DNA of 64,000 nt. Origin: Syngnathus acus. Its lineage: Eukaryota > Chordata > Actinopteri > Syngnathiformes > Syngnathidae. Every line of letters starts with the position of its first letter. Position 1 is the stretch's first letter. Under the pieces are notes generated by a model. That model had not been told where the DNA came from. It ran no database searches and saw only the letters and a list, made by a program, of their open reading frames with translations. A program made the position numbers and the translations under genes. Shown piece after piece: positions 33,480-45,450 of this stretch. The stretch is taken from assembly GCF_901709675.1 (NCBI RefSeq), contig NC_051097.1, positions 9,402,039 through 9,466,038 of the forward strand. Direction: 5' to 3'.

Positions 33480-36400
33480 AACAGTGGCCAGGTGCTTTAT
33501 GTCGTGAGGTGAGATGTCTAGGCTGAGATATTAATATCACCGGCGCTCCATTTTCTGTCACAGTTTAAACGAAACAATTTCCTTGTGAATTGCCGTTTTG
33601 CAGAGAACTTCTTTTTACTTGCAACTTGTGTGTCTTCTCTTTGCCAAAGTACATGTTTGGTTTGTCGCTCGCTTCAACACTTGAGCTCAGAATATACGTA
33701 GCTCTTGGAAGTATTGCCGCAAATATCCGTGACATTGTTCCATTTCATGTTCTGCCAGGATTCTTCGCTTGTCTCAACAATTGAACAACATTGTTGGCAG
33801 CTACGGTGGTTACAATTTTTTTTTTTTTTTCCCTTCATTTAGAGACTTGCTTTCCGGAACTTGCTCTTGACATCAGAGGACAAAACCTCTGCTTTTTGTG
33901 ATGACCTCAGAAATCACAAATGCTTTCCTAACAAGCCTCCCGTTGTTATACAACGTTTCTATCAGCTACGATTTATCATAGCACATTATTGGAGTTTACA
34001 AATTACTTTTAAAAGTCAATTTGTATGGGACACATTCCCAGACACGCGCCTGATGGCTTTGGAAGCCGAGCATTCTGTTTCCAATGCCTAGGAGATGGTT
34101 TTCAAGGATAAATGTCATTTCTGATGAATATACAGACGCCTCGTCATCCTCCCGGCCTTCAATCACCGTGGTAAACGAGGGCGTGCCAGCTTTGACGTTT
34201 CCTTTGTCCTCGAGTACGCTCAGACAGCTCAGAATAAACCACTTTTCTCCCTAGAGTGTTCCAACATTATGCTCCGCTGAGCAATGAGCTTTAGCCTCTG
34301 CTGTTTTCTTTTTTTTAAGTATGTAAAATGTGCATGGAATCAGGATTGGACATGTAGTGATCCTTCTTGTAGGTATTTTTTTTATTTTTTTTTTCACCAG
34401 AAGATTTGGCATTTTTGGAGCTAGTTGGCAACCTGAAGATTCAGTTGGTAATTGTGTCGTTTTCAACTTTTCGAGATTGCGTTTCCGCAGCAGGATGCAT
34501 TTGGAAATAGCAAAAAAAATGCACAGCATCCAGACGTCCTTTTATGATGCCTCTTCTCAGATATTAACCACGGGGTGAAAACAGCCACTGTGTGCATGAC
34601 ATCTGAACAATTTCCCTCCTCTAACAGAGATTAGTGTTGAGTTAATGACAAGCCCATGTTTCTGATCCAGACTCCAAACTGTAGGCTGGCAAGCCTTAAA
34701 AGTGGCAAACCTTTCTAGCAGCTGTTTATGCTGCTCAGAGCTTGACTGTGTTACTATCCCTCTGTGACGGTTAGTTAAAAGCTAAAATCAAAACACACAC
34801 ACAGTACAGTGCATCCCACCCACACAGCTGTCCAGTCGATATCCATTTAAAGACTCCGGAAAATATGCAACTATAATATACGTTTATTGTTCCGTCAAAA
34901 TACAGCCATGAGGAGCCAAAATCCCTTGCACACCCAAATGTGAAAATCCCCAAAAGTGTTTTTTGTTCGGCCATTTCAGTTATTAATGGCTGCATTTTTA
35001 GTTATTTTGACGGAACGATACAATTATATTTTCGTAAGATAAATACACACTGACTACTTTTCATTGTGTCAACATGTCTTTAGTTTCCCTGGAAAATTTA
35101 TCATGAAATATCTGCAGTAATGTCAAAGGTGTATTAGCGATGGTCAAATGAAGCTTCAAATTTGCTTCATGAACCAGTTGTATTGTTTATACTCCCTCTA
35201 GATGGCTCTGTTGATTTAAATACCCTGTTTGTGCTCTAAATTGCAATTATTGACCTCTTCAAAATATGAGAAACACCAGAACCCAAAAGGCTAAATCACT
35301 CGATTCCTTGTCAAGAAGAGATGTGAAAATCCGACAACGGGATGTCCAAGTGTTGTCTATAATTACTGCATAACAAGCCATTCACTTCCTGTAACCAATT
35401 ACTGTCATGCAATGTGGCAGTTGTGAAAAGCTCTTAACTCCTGTCTGAGGAAAAATGCAGACAAAAAAAACAAAACTAAAATCCCATCAACCAGAGGTTC
35501 GTTCAACTGTGTTTGTGTGAATGTGTGTGTTGGACAAGTTGGTTAGTTGATGAGGGTGTGTGTTTAGTGCGACAGTGTGTGGGTGTGTCCACCGTGGGCT
35601 CGTTAAGTGGGTGACAGTAAATGTCAGCTGTTGGGTTGTAAAGGGTCTCAAAGCTTGTTAAGGAGTGACCGGTGATAACGGAGTGATGGGCTGCCGCTAT
35701 ATAGTCACTTTTTTTACACACACACACATTTCAACCTAACTGTTGTGCATACGCTGCTGTGTCTAGATGGAAATGATCAACTTTGGATTTTTTTTTAAGG
35801 GTTGTTACAGCTATTTATTGACTCTACAGTATGTATGTACAGTATTTTAGCACAGCTCGTTATTTTCCCTACTTAGTCTCAAATCAATGTAATGGCTTAC
35901 GCGACTGCAAGTTTGCTAAGTTAATTCAAGCTGTCAGCAGCCATAAAGCCGCCAGTGAAGGTGAGCAGTTGAGAAATAGTTTTGTCAGGGTGCACTTTAT
36001 AAATATGGGTGCTATCTTTTTTTATGGTCCAGCTGTTCCTGACTTGGCTGCCATAACCGCCGTTCGTTTTTCAAAATGGGCCTCCAGTTGTTGTTTTTTT
36101 TTTTTTTTTTATATAGCAAATGAGACAGTAAAAATTTTCTCTAAACGTCCCGGCACTTTCTGAAGCTGGAATGGAAGGTACAGAAATGGTCACACAATTT
36201 AAAATAGCCTTTGTTTATTTGTCTGTAGGAATTTGACATAACTGGCATTTTCTTAAAAAAAAAAAAAAAAAATCAACGGACAGAAGATGGGAATGATTTG
36301 TGTCAACAAATTGTTGAGGTCGCATGACAAAAAAAATATCAACATGTTTTGTATTCCTCAGGTGGTTGGGATTTTCTCCCCTTGCTGAAACATCTGCTAC

Positions 36401-39400
36401 AAATTGAAGGAGAATTTACAGCGGAACTGTCCATGGTGCTGAAACACGTTTTGCATCTATCAAGCTAGCCATTCGAACCAAGGACCTCACAAGTAAGTTA
36501 TTTTAATTCGTTAAGATCCAAACATTGAAGGGCTACGCTACAAACTCTAAAAACAAACAAACCCCCCAAAATTTGCAGCTCTGCCTGACCCAAATACTAA
36601 CTTCGAATTTAGAAGGCATATTTAAATTCTTATCCCCTTGAAACAACAAGAACAAACAAGACCGAACAACATCCACTTGTTCATTAAATACTGATTTACT
36701 TTCAATAAATACAATCTCCTCCCGCATCTCACTGAAGTTGCTCCTAATGAGCGGAATAAGACAAGTGGGCTTGAAAACAACCTTGAATTATTGTCATTGA
36801 GTCAAGCAATGCAAACCCCTACATATCCCCCCTCCCACCCCATGTTTATTTCTCCTTTACACATCCTTCCTGCCAGCTTGTGTTTTGGCACGGCTTCAGT
36901 TTTGAAATAAAGCGAGCTGAGACTCCAACCTCCTGCGCACCGCTGAGAATTAATGGCGCGCGAACAAAGGACATCATCGGTCACAGAGAATAATTGTTTA
37001 TTCCCACAGATCCGAAACACGGAGGTAATTGTGTTAAACGGTCACTAAACTTATAGCATTTTACACAAAGGACATGCTGAAAAGAGGCTAATTAATTTGT
37101 AAATAATGGTTCCCAAAATGCGGACTTTCTCAAAGACAAGCAAAATAGGAACATTTGCCCCCTAGAGAAACTTAGGTAGGACATTGTGTGGGAAAACAAT
37201 ATATATTTTGGTTTGTCTAGCTGTTTGATTTGATCCTTGCACAACTTTAGCACTATTGGTTGAATTTCAAAATCTACTGCTTCGGATTTTATAGATAGAG
37301 GCATGTTTAATTAAGGCACTAAATCTTAACCATCTTAAAAACACCCACAAAAATATTCACTTATTGGTGTGATCTTGGGGATAATAATACTCATGGGATG
37401 TCAGAAATGAATGTCAACAGACCTTTCCTGGTCCACTGCCACGAGACAACATTGTCTATGCATACAAATACTCTTTCCTGCCTACTGTTATAAACAAGTT
37501 CATCCAATGAATAGTAATGAAAATATTAGTCAAACATTGGGTTTGTATGGGAATGCCACCAATGTAAAGTTGAGTCCTGCTAGGATAACATTTTAAAATG
37601 AGCAATTATAATTTTCTTCCTAAAAAATAGTACTTTGCGAACTAATAACTATGATTTCGGTACAGACATTAGTTGAAGAAATGTTGGCAACCAACAATAG
37701 TCAAACTTTAAATAAACAACACATTATTGAGCTGTCCAATAAGCAGCCAATAAAGGGAAGTCGTGACAAATTAGCACCGGAAAAGATGAATTGTCAGCCC
37801 GCGGTGCGCAGGAGAGAAGGGAGGAATGATGATGAAAAAGTTTAAGAAACAAGATAGCAAAGTAGGAGAAACACCTAATTGTGAATGACTGAAATGCAAT
37901 CTCGTCTCATCATATTTATGAATGAAATATGACAATATGACCTGTCAGTGGATCAAATCTATTAAAATTGCTTTACACCACTCGCGCCACAATTTAGCCC
38001 CGTTTTCACCGAGTCTAAATCTTAGCGCACTTTCTGTCGACAAATTATCAATGAAGGTGAGTGCTATAGAAAATAAATTGAAAACAACAAAACTAATAAC
38101 CACTTAGGACTTCTATTTAACTTCAAACCTTAAGCAATTATTTTAATAATACCATTGAGGTAGCAAAGCAATTTCCCTTCGACTATCAAATATGACCCAT
38201 TAAGCATTATGATAGCGCCAGCCTCCTGTGCTCAGTATGAGGACAATAATCTTAATGCTTATAAAGAGCAAAAGCTGTCACTGACCGGCAAGTGTTGATG
38301 AGCTTCTGCAGCTCTTAACTCCCTGCTATGCTGCCACTTAGGCTCCCCACTCGTCTTATTAAACAGCAGGGGGGGAGGGACAATCATAATAATACTTAAG
38401 AAATGTGCCGGCAGGACATACTTTTGTTGTCTGTGTTAAATACAGAATTGAGATGGCTTTGTCACAGGTGAGTTAAAAGATGGATTTACTAAAAGCATGC
38501 ACAAGGATTGTGGCCAGATTCTGTGAGAACAGATGGGACTGTCTCACAAAAAGTCCACAATGAAAGCTGTAACTATACACATTGCATGTCCCTTGTTTCC
38601 TTTAAAAAAAAAAGTCATTTCAAGAGGTGGCGGCATTGTTTTGGATGCTCATAACTTTATTTGGCACCATGTATGGGAGGTGGAGGAGGGAGGGGGGATC
38701 CGGGCCTGCCATCGTCAGCGTGTGTTCCAAGATGTATTTCATCGACAGATGGCAAATTGCTTTTTAATTAGCCGTGAACATATTAATGGCGTATCTTTAT
38801 CAATTACCGCATTTGATGGATAACTCAGCAAGTGGACCGAAGATGAAAATAATATAAACAGTAGCTTATGTGCCACTGTTAAATATGACTTCGGAAAATA
38901 CAGATATCAGAAAATACATTTGATAGAAATTTAAGGAAATGTCTTGATTAGTATCTGCCAATAAAGAACTTAAGTAGCTATCAAAAATACTTTTTTCCCC
39001 CCCCACACTAAATGTATTTATTGGAAAAAAGAGTGGCAGGAGTTTCATGTTTTTGATTTAGTTACATTTCTTCAAATGTCAATCAAATCCTCGTATCACT
39101 GTTCCGATTATCTTTACTACGCCACGGATGAACGGCTCAACAATCCTGCAAAAGCGCCACTAGAACCTCCCGGTGGCATCTTTGTATTTTGCCCCGTGAC
39201 AATTTGGCAGAGAAAATGTTTTGCAAACACTCTGTCGCTTACTGTGAAAATAAATACAATCCAAATCCTCCCCCCCCCCCCCTGTTGTTTCAGCTTTCCA
39301 AGCTGTAAACTGTCAACAACAACAATCACTCGAATGGGGAAAAAAAAATGTATATTATTTTTTCCACAAGAAAGACATTATTCTCTGATAAAGGTAGGTG

Positions 39401-39860
39401 TTGGCGATGTCAAATGGAAAAAGTCAATTTGCACACATCCGATGGAGTGGGAAGAGGATTTGATTGCTTTTATCCCCTCTTCTAAACATGAACGATTTAT
39501 AAGCTTATTTACAGGGAAGGTTCACCCTATGATTACCATAGGGAGCCCATTACCGCCTCTCTTTACCCCGTGATTTATTGCCGTCACCTTGAAATGATGA
39601 CAGGCATTTTAAGGAGCGTGATATTCCACTGCATCACAAATGCCCGCATATACCTTATCTCGGTTGACGGTGAAATAGAAATGAAAATGACTCGAGAGTT
39701 TTGGGGGGCAACTTTAATCACTGGGATAGCGGTGAATGGCATAAAAAGACTAACATATGCAATAGGAACCATTTAAGGGGCACGATGAAAAGAAAACGAT
39801 CTAATGAGAGGAAAGTTAAATATTTGTTGACTCTCCAAGATAGCAATTTTTAAAGTCCCT
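33480..39860. other. Gene desert segment
   Basis: No recognisable protein-coding gene. There is one MITE end (copy D), T and A homopolymers (for example 36093-36110 and 36256-36272) and GT-rich patches at 35505-35590. One exon-like segment at 36362-36492 is flanked by AG and GTAAGT. The DNA is otherwise AT-rich, with frequent TTAATT cores. Confidence 0.45.
35136..35224 (+). mobile_element. MITE end fragment (copy D)
   Basis: GCGATGGTCAAATGAAGC, GCTTCATGAACCAGTTG and CCCTCTAGATGGCTCTG match one end of the six-copy family. The other end is missing. Confidence 0.6.
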
Positions 39861-39940
39861 TTATTTAAACCAACTCTGCCATCTAGAGAAGTACAACTGG
39901 TTCATGAAGCACATTTGAAGCTTCATTTTCTCACCACTAG
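39861..39940 (-). mobile_element. MITE end fragment (copy E)
   Basis: In reverse orientation: GCCATCTAGAGAAG, AACTGGTTCATGAAGC and GAAGCTTCATTTTCTCACC. A single end only. Confidence 0.6.
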
Positions 39941-41770
39941 ATAAAAACTTTCTATCCAATCCGCATCTGGCAATCTTTCTATTCTTGCTATTTTTAGGAC
40001 CAAGATCTGCCATGAATAGTAAAAAAAAATTGAAAAAGTTTCACACCCCTTAAAATGTTTCTACTTTATATCTTAAACTAAAAATATACCCTGAATATGA
40101 TCGCAAATAAATTGTGACAATTTGTGAATCACTGAGATTGACTCTAATCTTTTAAGATTATTTTGGCATTGCACTTTGAAATAAATAAATCCATGGCAGT
40201 CACTTTTTCTCCCAGGCATTTGCTTTGGAAGAAACTCAAACGCAGGTTTCCTCTGTGTTCCTCTCAAATCTTCCATCATACACAACGTGCCGTGAATTTC
40301 CCCCATCTTTCTCATTCTCAAAATAAGCCAAGCAGACAACGTTTCCACATTGGGTTACAACATAAATGAGCCGATGCCATTCCTATCGCACCTTCCAACA
40401 CGAATGACACTCGGAGCTCTGCAATCTCGCCTCATGCCCTCATTTAGTGGCGGCAACCTGCTCATCTGGAGCAACTCGGCCTTGATGTCTTGCTCAAGGA
40501 CGCTTCAACTCTGTCGGACAATTACTAGATTGCCACTTTATCTGCCGAGCTATGCCATTTCCCTCCTCTTAAAAGCGAAATCCAGTGTGACACAATTTCA
40601 TCCATATGAAGGTAATAGAACCGACTTCTCATGCTGGCTTCAAAGTACGTTTGAATTTTGACCGACATCCATCCAAAGAGCTTTTACGGGCAATAATATG
40701 AACACTTGACAATGGAAATGGGCAAAATGGTGCTCTTTGTTTTCATAAGGTCACAATTCAAATGTATTTAAAAATATCTTTTGATTTGGCTGTTCGCAGA
40801 TTAAGAAACGATACCGCTCCTTCCCGAGCGAAATCTTACTCGGTATAAATGAACCTTTGAAGTCGTTTTTTTTTTTTATGACTCTCGTTGGCATCTGTTC
40901 TGTGCGCAGTTGCAGCGGAGTAATTACTTTGCTGTCGGAGGACGCTGTACAAATAAATGCTGCGGATGATGATGAGTCAAGCTGTGCGGCGCTGTCGCTT
41001 CTAATGTTGCATTACGCAAAATTATTGTGGTATCAAACAAAGTACAAAAGGCTAATTATGACTACGTGTAGCCCGGACTCGCTTAGGACTCACACGGGGC
41101 TAACGAGGCCTTCTCCTCATTAAAGCTTTTAAGGCTCCAGGCTAGTCGCCCCTCGTCAGCTAACAAGGCAAACGACTTTTCTCGGGAGGTCGGAGCTTTG
41201 AGATTCGGCTCTTCTGCTCCGCACAAAGACAGCGGGGCAAAGTTCGACCGACCCGAGCGAGGCGCCTCGGCACGGCGTTGCAACCCAAAAGACGCTAATC
41301 ATGCTGATAGGTTGACACATTTCGGGGGAGGTTAATTAGCCTTCCTGGCATATTACTGTGATGGATCATCTGAGGAAATGCGACATTATAACAATAATAT
41401 ATAAGGACAGTGATCCTACCGGAAACCAACGTGAAGCTAACATTTAAATAAATCAGACAGTGGTGACCTGGTTATTGAAAAAAAAAAATGACACGCTAAA
41501 TCTCTTTAACAGTCTTCAATATCCCTCATTAATAGTATTTCCTTATTTTATATTACCCTTATTGTCATATCAGACTGATCTGTTGGGAGATCTTGACAAT
41601 CGTGGAGCAATAGAATTATCTTTATTAGAAGCTGTCAGCAGATAAAGCTAAGCCTATGACATTCTTTTTTTTTTGAGCAAACCGAACAACTTCCCTTGAG
41701 CCCTCGTATGGTCAAAGTGGCATATCTTAATGAGTGTGCGATCCAAAGCAAGATAAAGTAAGGCAACATA

Positions 41771-41800
41771 AGATTAACTTTATTGATTCCTAAAGGGCAA
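41771..41800. repeat. Possible retroposon tail
   Basis: AACTTTATTGATTCCTAAAG resembles the ACTTTATTGATCCC-type 3' tails shared by several fish SINEs and LINEs. The match is short. Confidence 0.25.
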
Positions 41801-44130
41801 GCATTGCAGCGGGAGGGGATTGAGTCATTATAGCAGCATAGGGCGGCTCTCTGGGATGGAGGAGAGAGCAAATAGACTAACAGGGCCTTGTATTGTGTCG
41901 AGCGAATAGCCTGCAAACACCCGGCCGACCAGACCCATCGTGAGGGACAGCACAACAATGTCATCCTCAAGGTAACTTCTCAAACACGGGAGGTCGGACG
42001 CAATGGTGAAGGGCGTATTATTTTGGGAGGCTGACCCAAAAATGGTCGCCGATGTTCAAAGTGGGTGTGTGATGGTGTTGGAATATATGTCGGATGCTAA
42101 TTGTGTTTTTTTAGTGGGTCTTCATGTGTATTCATTGGGATTTTGTGAGATATCCAAATATTAGTATGAAGATTTTCCCACATTGTAAGATGAAATATTA
42201 TCCATAATCCGAAAAGGAATATTAAAGGGGCAGGTGTGACAAAGCGGAGGTACGTACCATTTTGAAAGTGAACTTGTACCTTTCCTTTTCGGCATTTCAT
42301 TTTGGTGGGAAGGAACTGTCATTAGTCATCATTACCCCGTGACCTGTAATTAACCACCGGATCATCTTTCCACATCACGGCAATGAAAATGACTTCTCAA
42401 TGATATCATTTAACCGCGTGAGATTATTTTGCGGTGAACCATTTTTTCCCCCCACTATTATCATTATCCAGTAAAATAGAATAATAGCAGTTTGATTTCT
42501 TCTTCTCTGACACGCTGAGGCAGTCCTGGAAACAAAATGGCACCATAAGTCTTGTTTGTGACAAATTTAACCCCAACCCAGCTAATTAGCTAGCTTGTCA
42601 GCAGTCGGCGCTCCACTCCAACAAGACACAGACAAGAGAGACAAAGCATGTAAACATAACAACACAAGATACATTTGGCTTTTCAACTCTTTTATAATAA
42701 TTGTCAAAGCTGACTTGGTGGCGGTCTGATTTATTTTCGTAAAGGCCATCAAGATAATGGAAGTTATGTCTCTTGGTTCCTCTTGGTCTTTGTTGCTGCA
42801 CAGCATTCAAATTGGGACAAATCAGCCCGAAATGCGAGAAACCTCTGTTGTGGTTACTGGAGACAAATCGCAACTATTAGTCTCAGCTAGTAAGGTGAGA
42901 CAGAGGTCGAGATGGACTTCATTGTTTGCTTTCTGAGACTGGGCAAGTGCATTGATTTATAAAGTAACACTAACACGTACAGCACATTTGTTTGACCTCT
43001 CCAATGAAACCTCAAAAGTTGAGAAAAAAAATCAGCCAGAGGTGTCAAAGAGAGCTGAAAATAGAGCCCAAGTGCTTTGTCCCATTCTTTAGACTTCATT
43101 TTGCTCATTTAGTCTATAATTAGTCTTCCATTCAGTGTTGAAACTGTATCTTGTAATATTACCATTATATTATAAAATCATACTCCTATTATTCGTACAA
43201 ATTAGTCTCGCAGTATGAAAATGTGAATGGTCTTGAATGATACTCGCTGACAGTGTCCATCAAAACGGAACATTGTTTTCTTTGTATTGGCAGAACTTTG
43301 AGACAATTGCGTGGAAATCGGATGAGTAACAGCTGTCTGCCTGGACCAGACAGTCCCGTAGGAAACTATCTAAAAAGAGGCTGCAAAGAGACAGATGACA
43401 AATAGTCTGCAAGATTCCCTCAATTTAGGGAGACTGTGTATTGAACAACAATGGTCCATATAATGATTCACTATTTCCAGCTCTGTGGGAGAGTGACAAA
43501 GAGAAACCATTCACGATAGTTTGCCGGAGGGCACAGGGGAGAGACTCAAATCAAGCGGAAGAAACAAAATCAAATCCTTGAGGAAAACCTTGGCTCTGCG
43601 GCAGGAGAGTGAAAAGACAATAGCATGGCACCAAGGCACCCTTCATTTTTGACCCTTTCATTTTCGAAGAAAGAATTCAAATACGGCGATTTGCATTTTG
43701 TTCATGCTGACAATGAAGGTTACTCGAGAGAAACTGTGGTTTTAATTTTGAATCATAACCAAGCTGAGGAGAGAGGTAAAAACTCAAAGATGAATTTCAG
43801 GGGCCCCGGAATTGAACCCTGTGGAACACCATAAATCAGTGCGGAACAAAACAGTTCAATAATTGTGGTTTGCAGTCATATTTTTGTATTAGCTGAGAAC
43901 CTAAATAATTGTGTGGATTTAGAAGTTTCCCAGGTCAAATCTTTCCCATCGAAGCACTATCTGAGTCCAGTATTTTTGTGATTGCAGTGATACTGAAAAA
44001 TTGGCCAACTATAGTACCCTGGGAAAAGTGGTATTGTTGCCATTTTTGGATTCGGCCTGGTTCCTTGAATTTCTGCCTAAAACGAGGTTATCACTGCACC
44101 GTCTGGAAACCTGATTTTAGGTCCAGAAAT

Positions 44131-44155
44131 ACACACATACACACACACACACACA
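44131..44155. repeat. (CA)n microsatellite
   Basis: A short ACACAC run with one interruption. Confidence 0.85.
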
Positions 44156-45278
44156 GTCAATTTATATTTGAATACTGCTGTCACCTCAGAATTGACTAAA
44201 AGACAGTGATGCTTCCTTGCACTGTCTGCTTTTGAAAAGGTCAACTAAGGTTGTATTTTTTTTTTGACAACCCGTCTATCTTAAATGCAGTTGTCCATTC
44301 TTGTCTGCTTCATTCATCTGCATGCAAAGTTTCTATGAAGAAAGTGCGGGGTGAGGAACGTTGACAGCTGTATGGATGAATGACTGACAGTCCGTCCAAG
44401 AAAGGAGATTTAAATTTCTCTTTTGTTCTGGATCACAAAGAAAAAAGCCGTACTTCAGGTTTTGTCTCTGGGCTCCATATCTGAATACTTTATAGATATT
44501 CCCCATGAAGATTTTATTGGCACATTGACACCATATTGACACTGTTGGCCTTGGTGGAGGTTTGAGTCTTTTAAAATCTAGTTTTAAGTCATCTGTTTTT
44601 ATTTTTTTTGTTCTTTAACTTGACTCATTTCAATACATTTAATTAAAAGCATACACACGTAGAAGATCGCTGTAGGCCAACCATCCATCAAGGCCTTATT
44701 ACATATTCAAGACCCGATCTCGTCGCAGTGTCATTCTCTCGACAATGTTGCGCAATGCCTTTCTTCTGGTTTCGATTACCTTTTTTTCCCCCCCCCACTT
44801 TGAACATGTCTGACTTATCTTCAGTTCCATCACTTAAGTTATGCATGAGCAAGAAGCCTGAGTTACAGTAGGAACCTTCTTCGGATTCTTGTCATAGCTA
44901 CTCTCTGGAGTATTAATTTAACTTTTTTATTTATTTTTTTGTCATTGCAGCCTTTTGTCCTGATCGAGTTGTCACTCTTGTCAGCGCTGTCCCTTGCCTG
45001 ACCGCCATGCTGTGTGATGAGGAAGAATCTCTGCGTGATGTCTGCCATCTGGAGTTCGCAGCCTTTCATCATCACTCCACCTGGTTGTGAAATTCCAGCT
45101 GCATCCCGCTTCGTGGCCTCCGTTGGCCATTTGCGAAGTCTAGACACCTCTGAGCCCGTGGCAAGAACGTTGGTCGTGTCACCAGTCAAGAAAGAAAAAT
45201 CTCATTTGACACGGTAAGCGGCCAAACTATTGTAAGTCATCTTACATTTTGTGATTTTTTTTTTTTACGCCTTCCAAG

Positions 45279-45450
45279 TACCGTAATTTTCGGACTATAA
45301 GTCGCGGTTTTTTTCATAGTTTGGGTGGGGGGGCGACTTATACTCAGGAGCGACTTATATACATATATATGTTTTTTTTCACTTTTTTGGGCATTTTATG
45401 GCTGGTGCGACTTATACTCCGGTGCGACTTATAGTCCGAAAATTACGGTA
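45279..45450. mobile_element. 172-bp foldback MITE with perfect terminal inverted repeats
   Basis: The first 27 bp (beginning TACCGTAATTTTCGGACTAT) are exactly repeated inverted at the other end. The GCGACTTATA word recurs several times inside in both orientations, so most of the element can fold on itself. The ends carry TA, which fits TA-targeting transposases (Tc1/mariner-like), although the family is not proven. No coding capacity. Confidence 0.8.

Larger units (their letters stand above)
39941..45278. other. Gene desert segment with candidate conserved non-coding DNA
   Basis: No recognisable gene. A moderately GC-rich, non-repetitive stretch at 41080-41350 stands out. A retroposon-like tail lies at 41771-41800 and a CA microsatellite at 44131-44155. 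An exon-like segment with strong splice signals is at 44951-45215, but its reading frames do not match a protein I know. Confidence 0.4.

Noticed and set aside
33239-33561. Two overlapping minus frames over the GC-rich island
   Set aside because: They are open because the DNA is GC-rich and stop-poor, and no conserved protein features were seen.
39076-39573. 165-codon plus frame in the desert
   Set aside because: No domain, low-complexity patches encoded by C and A tracts, and no splice context.
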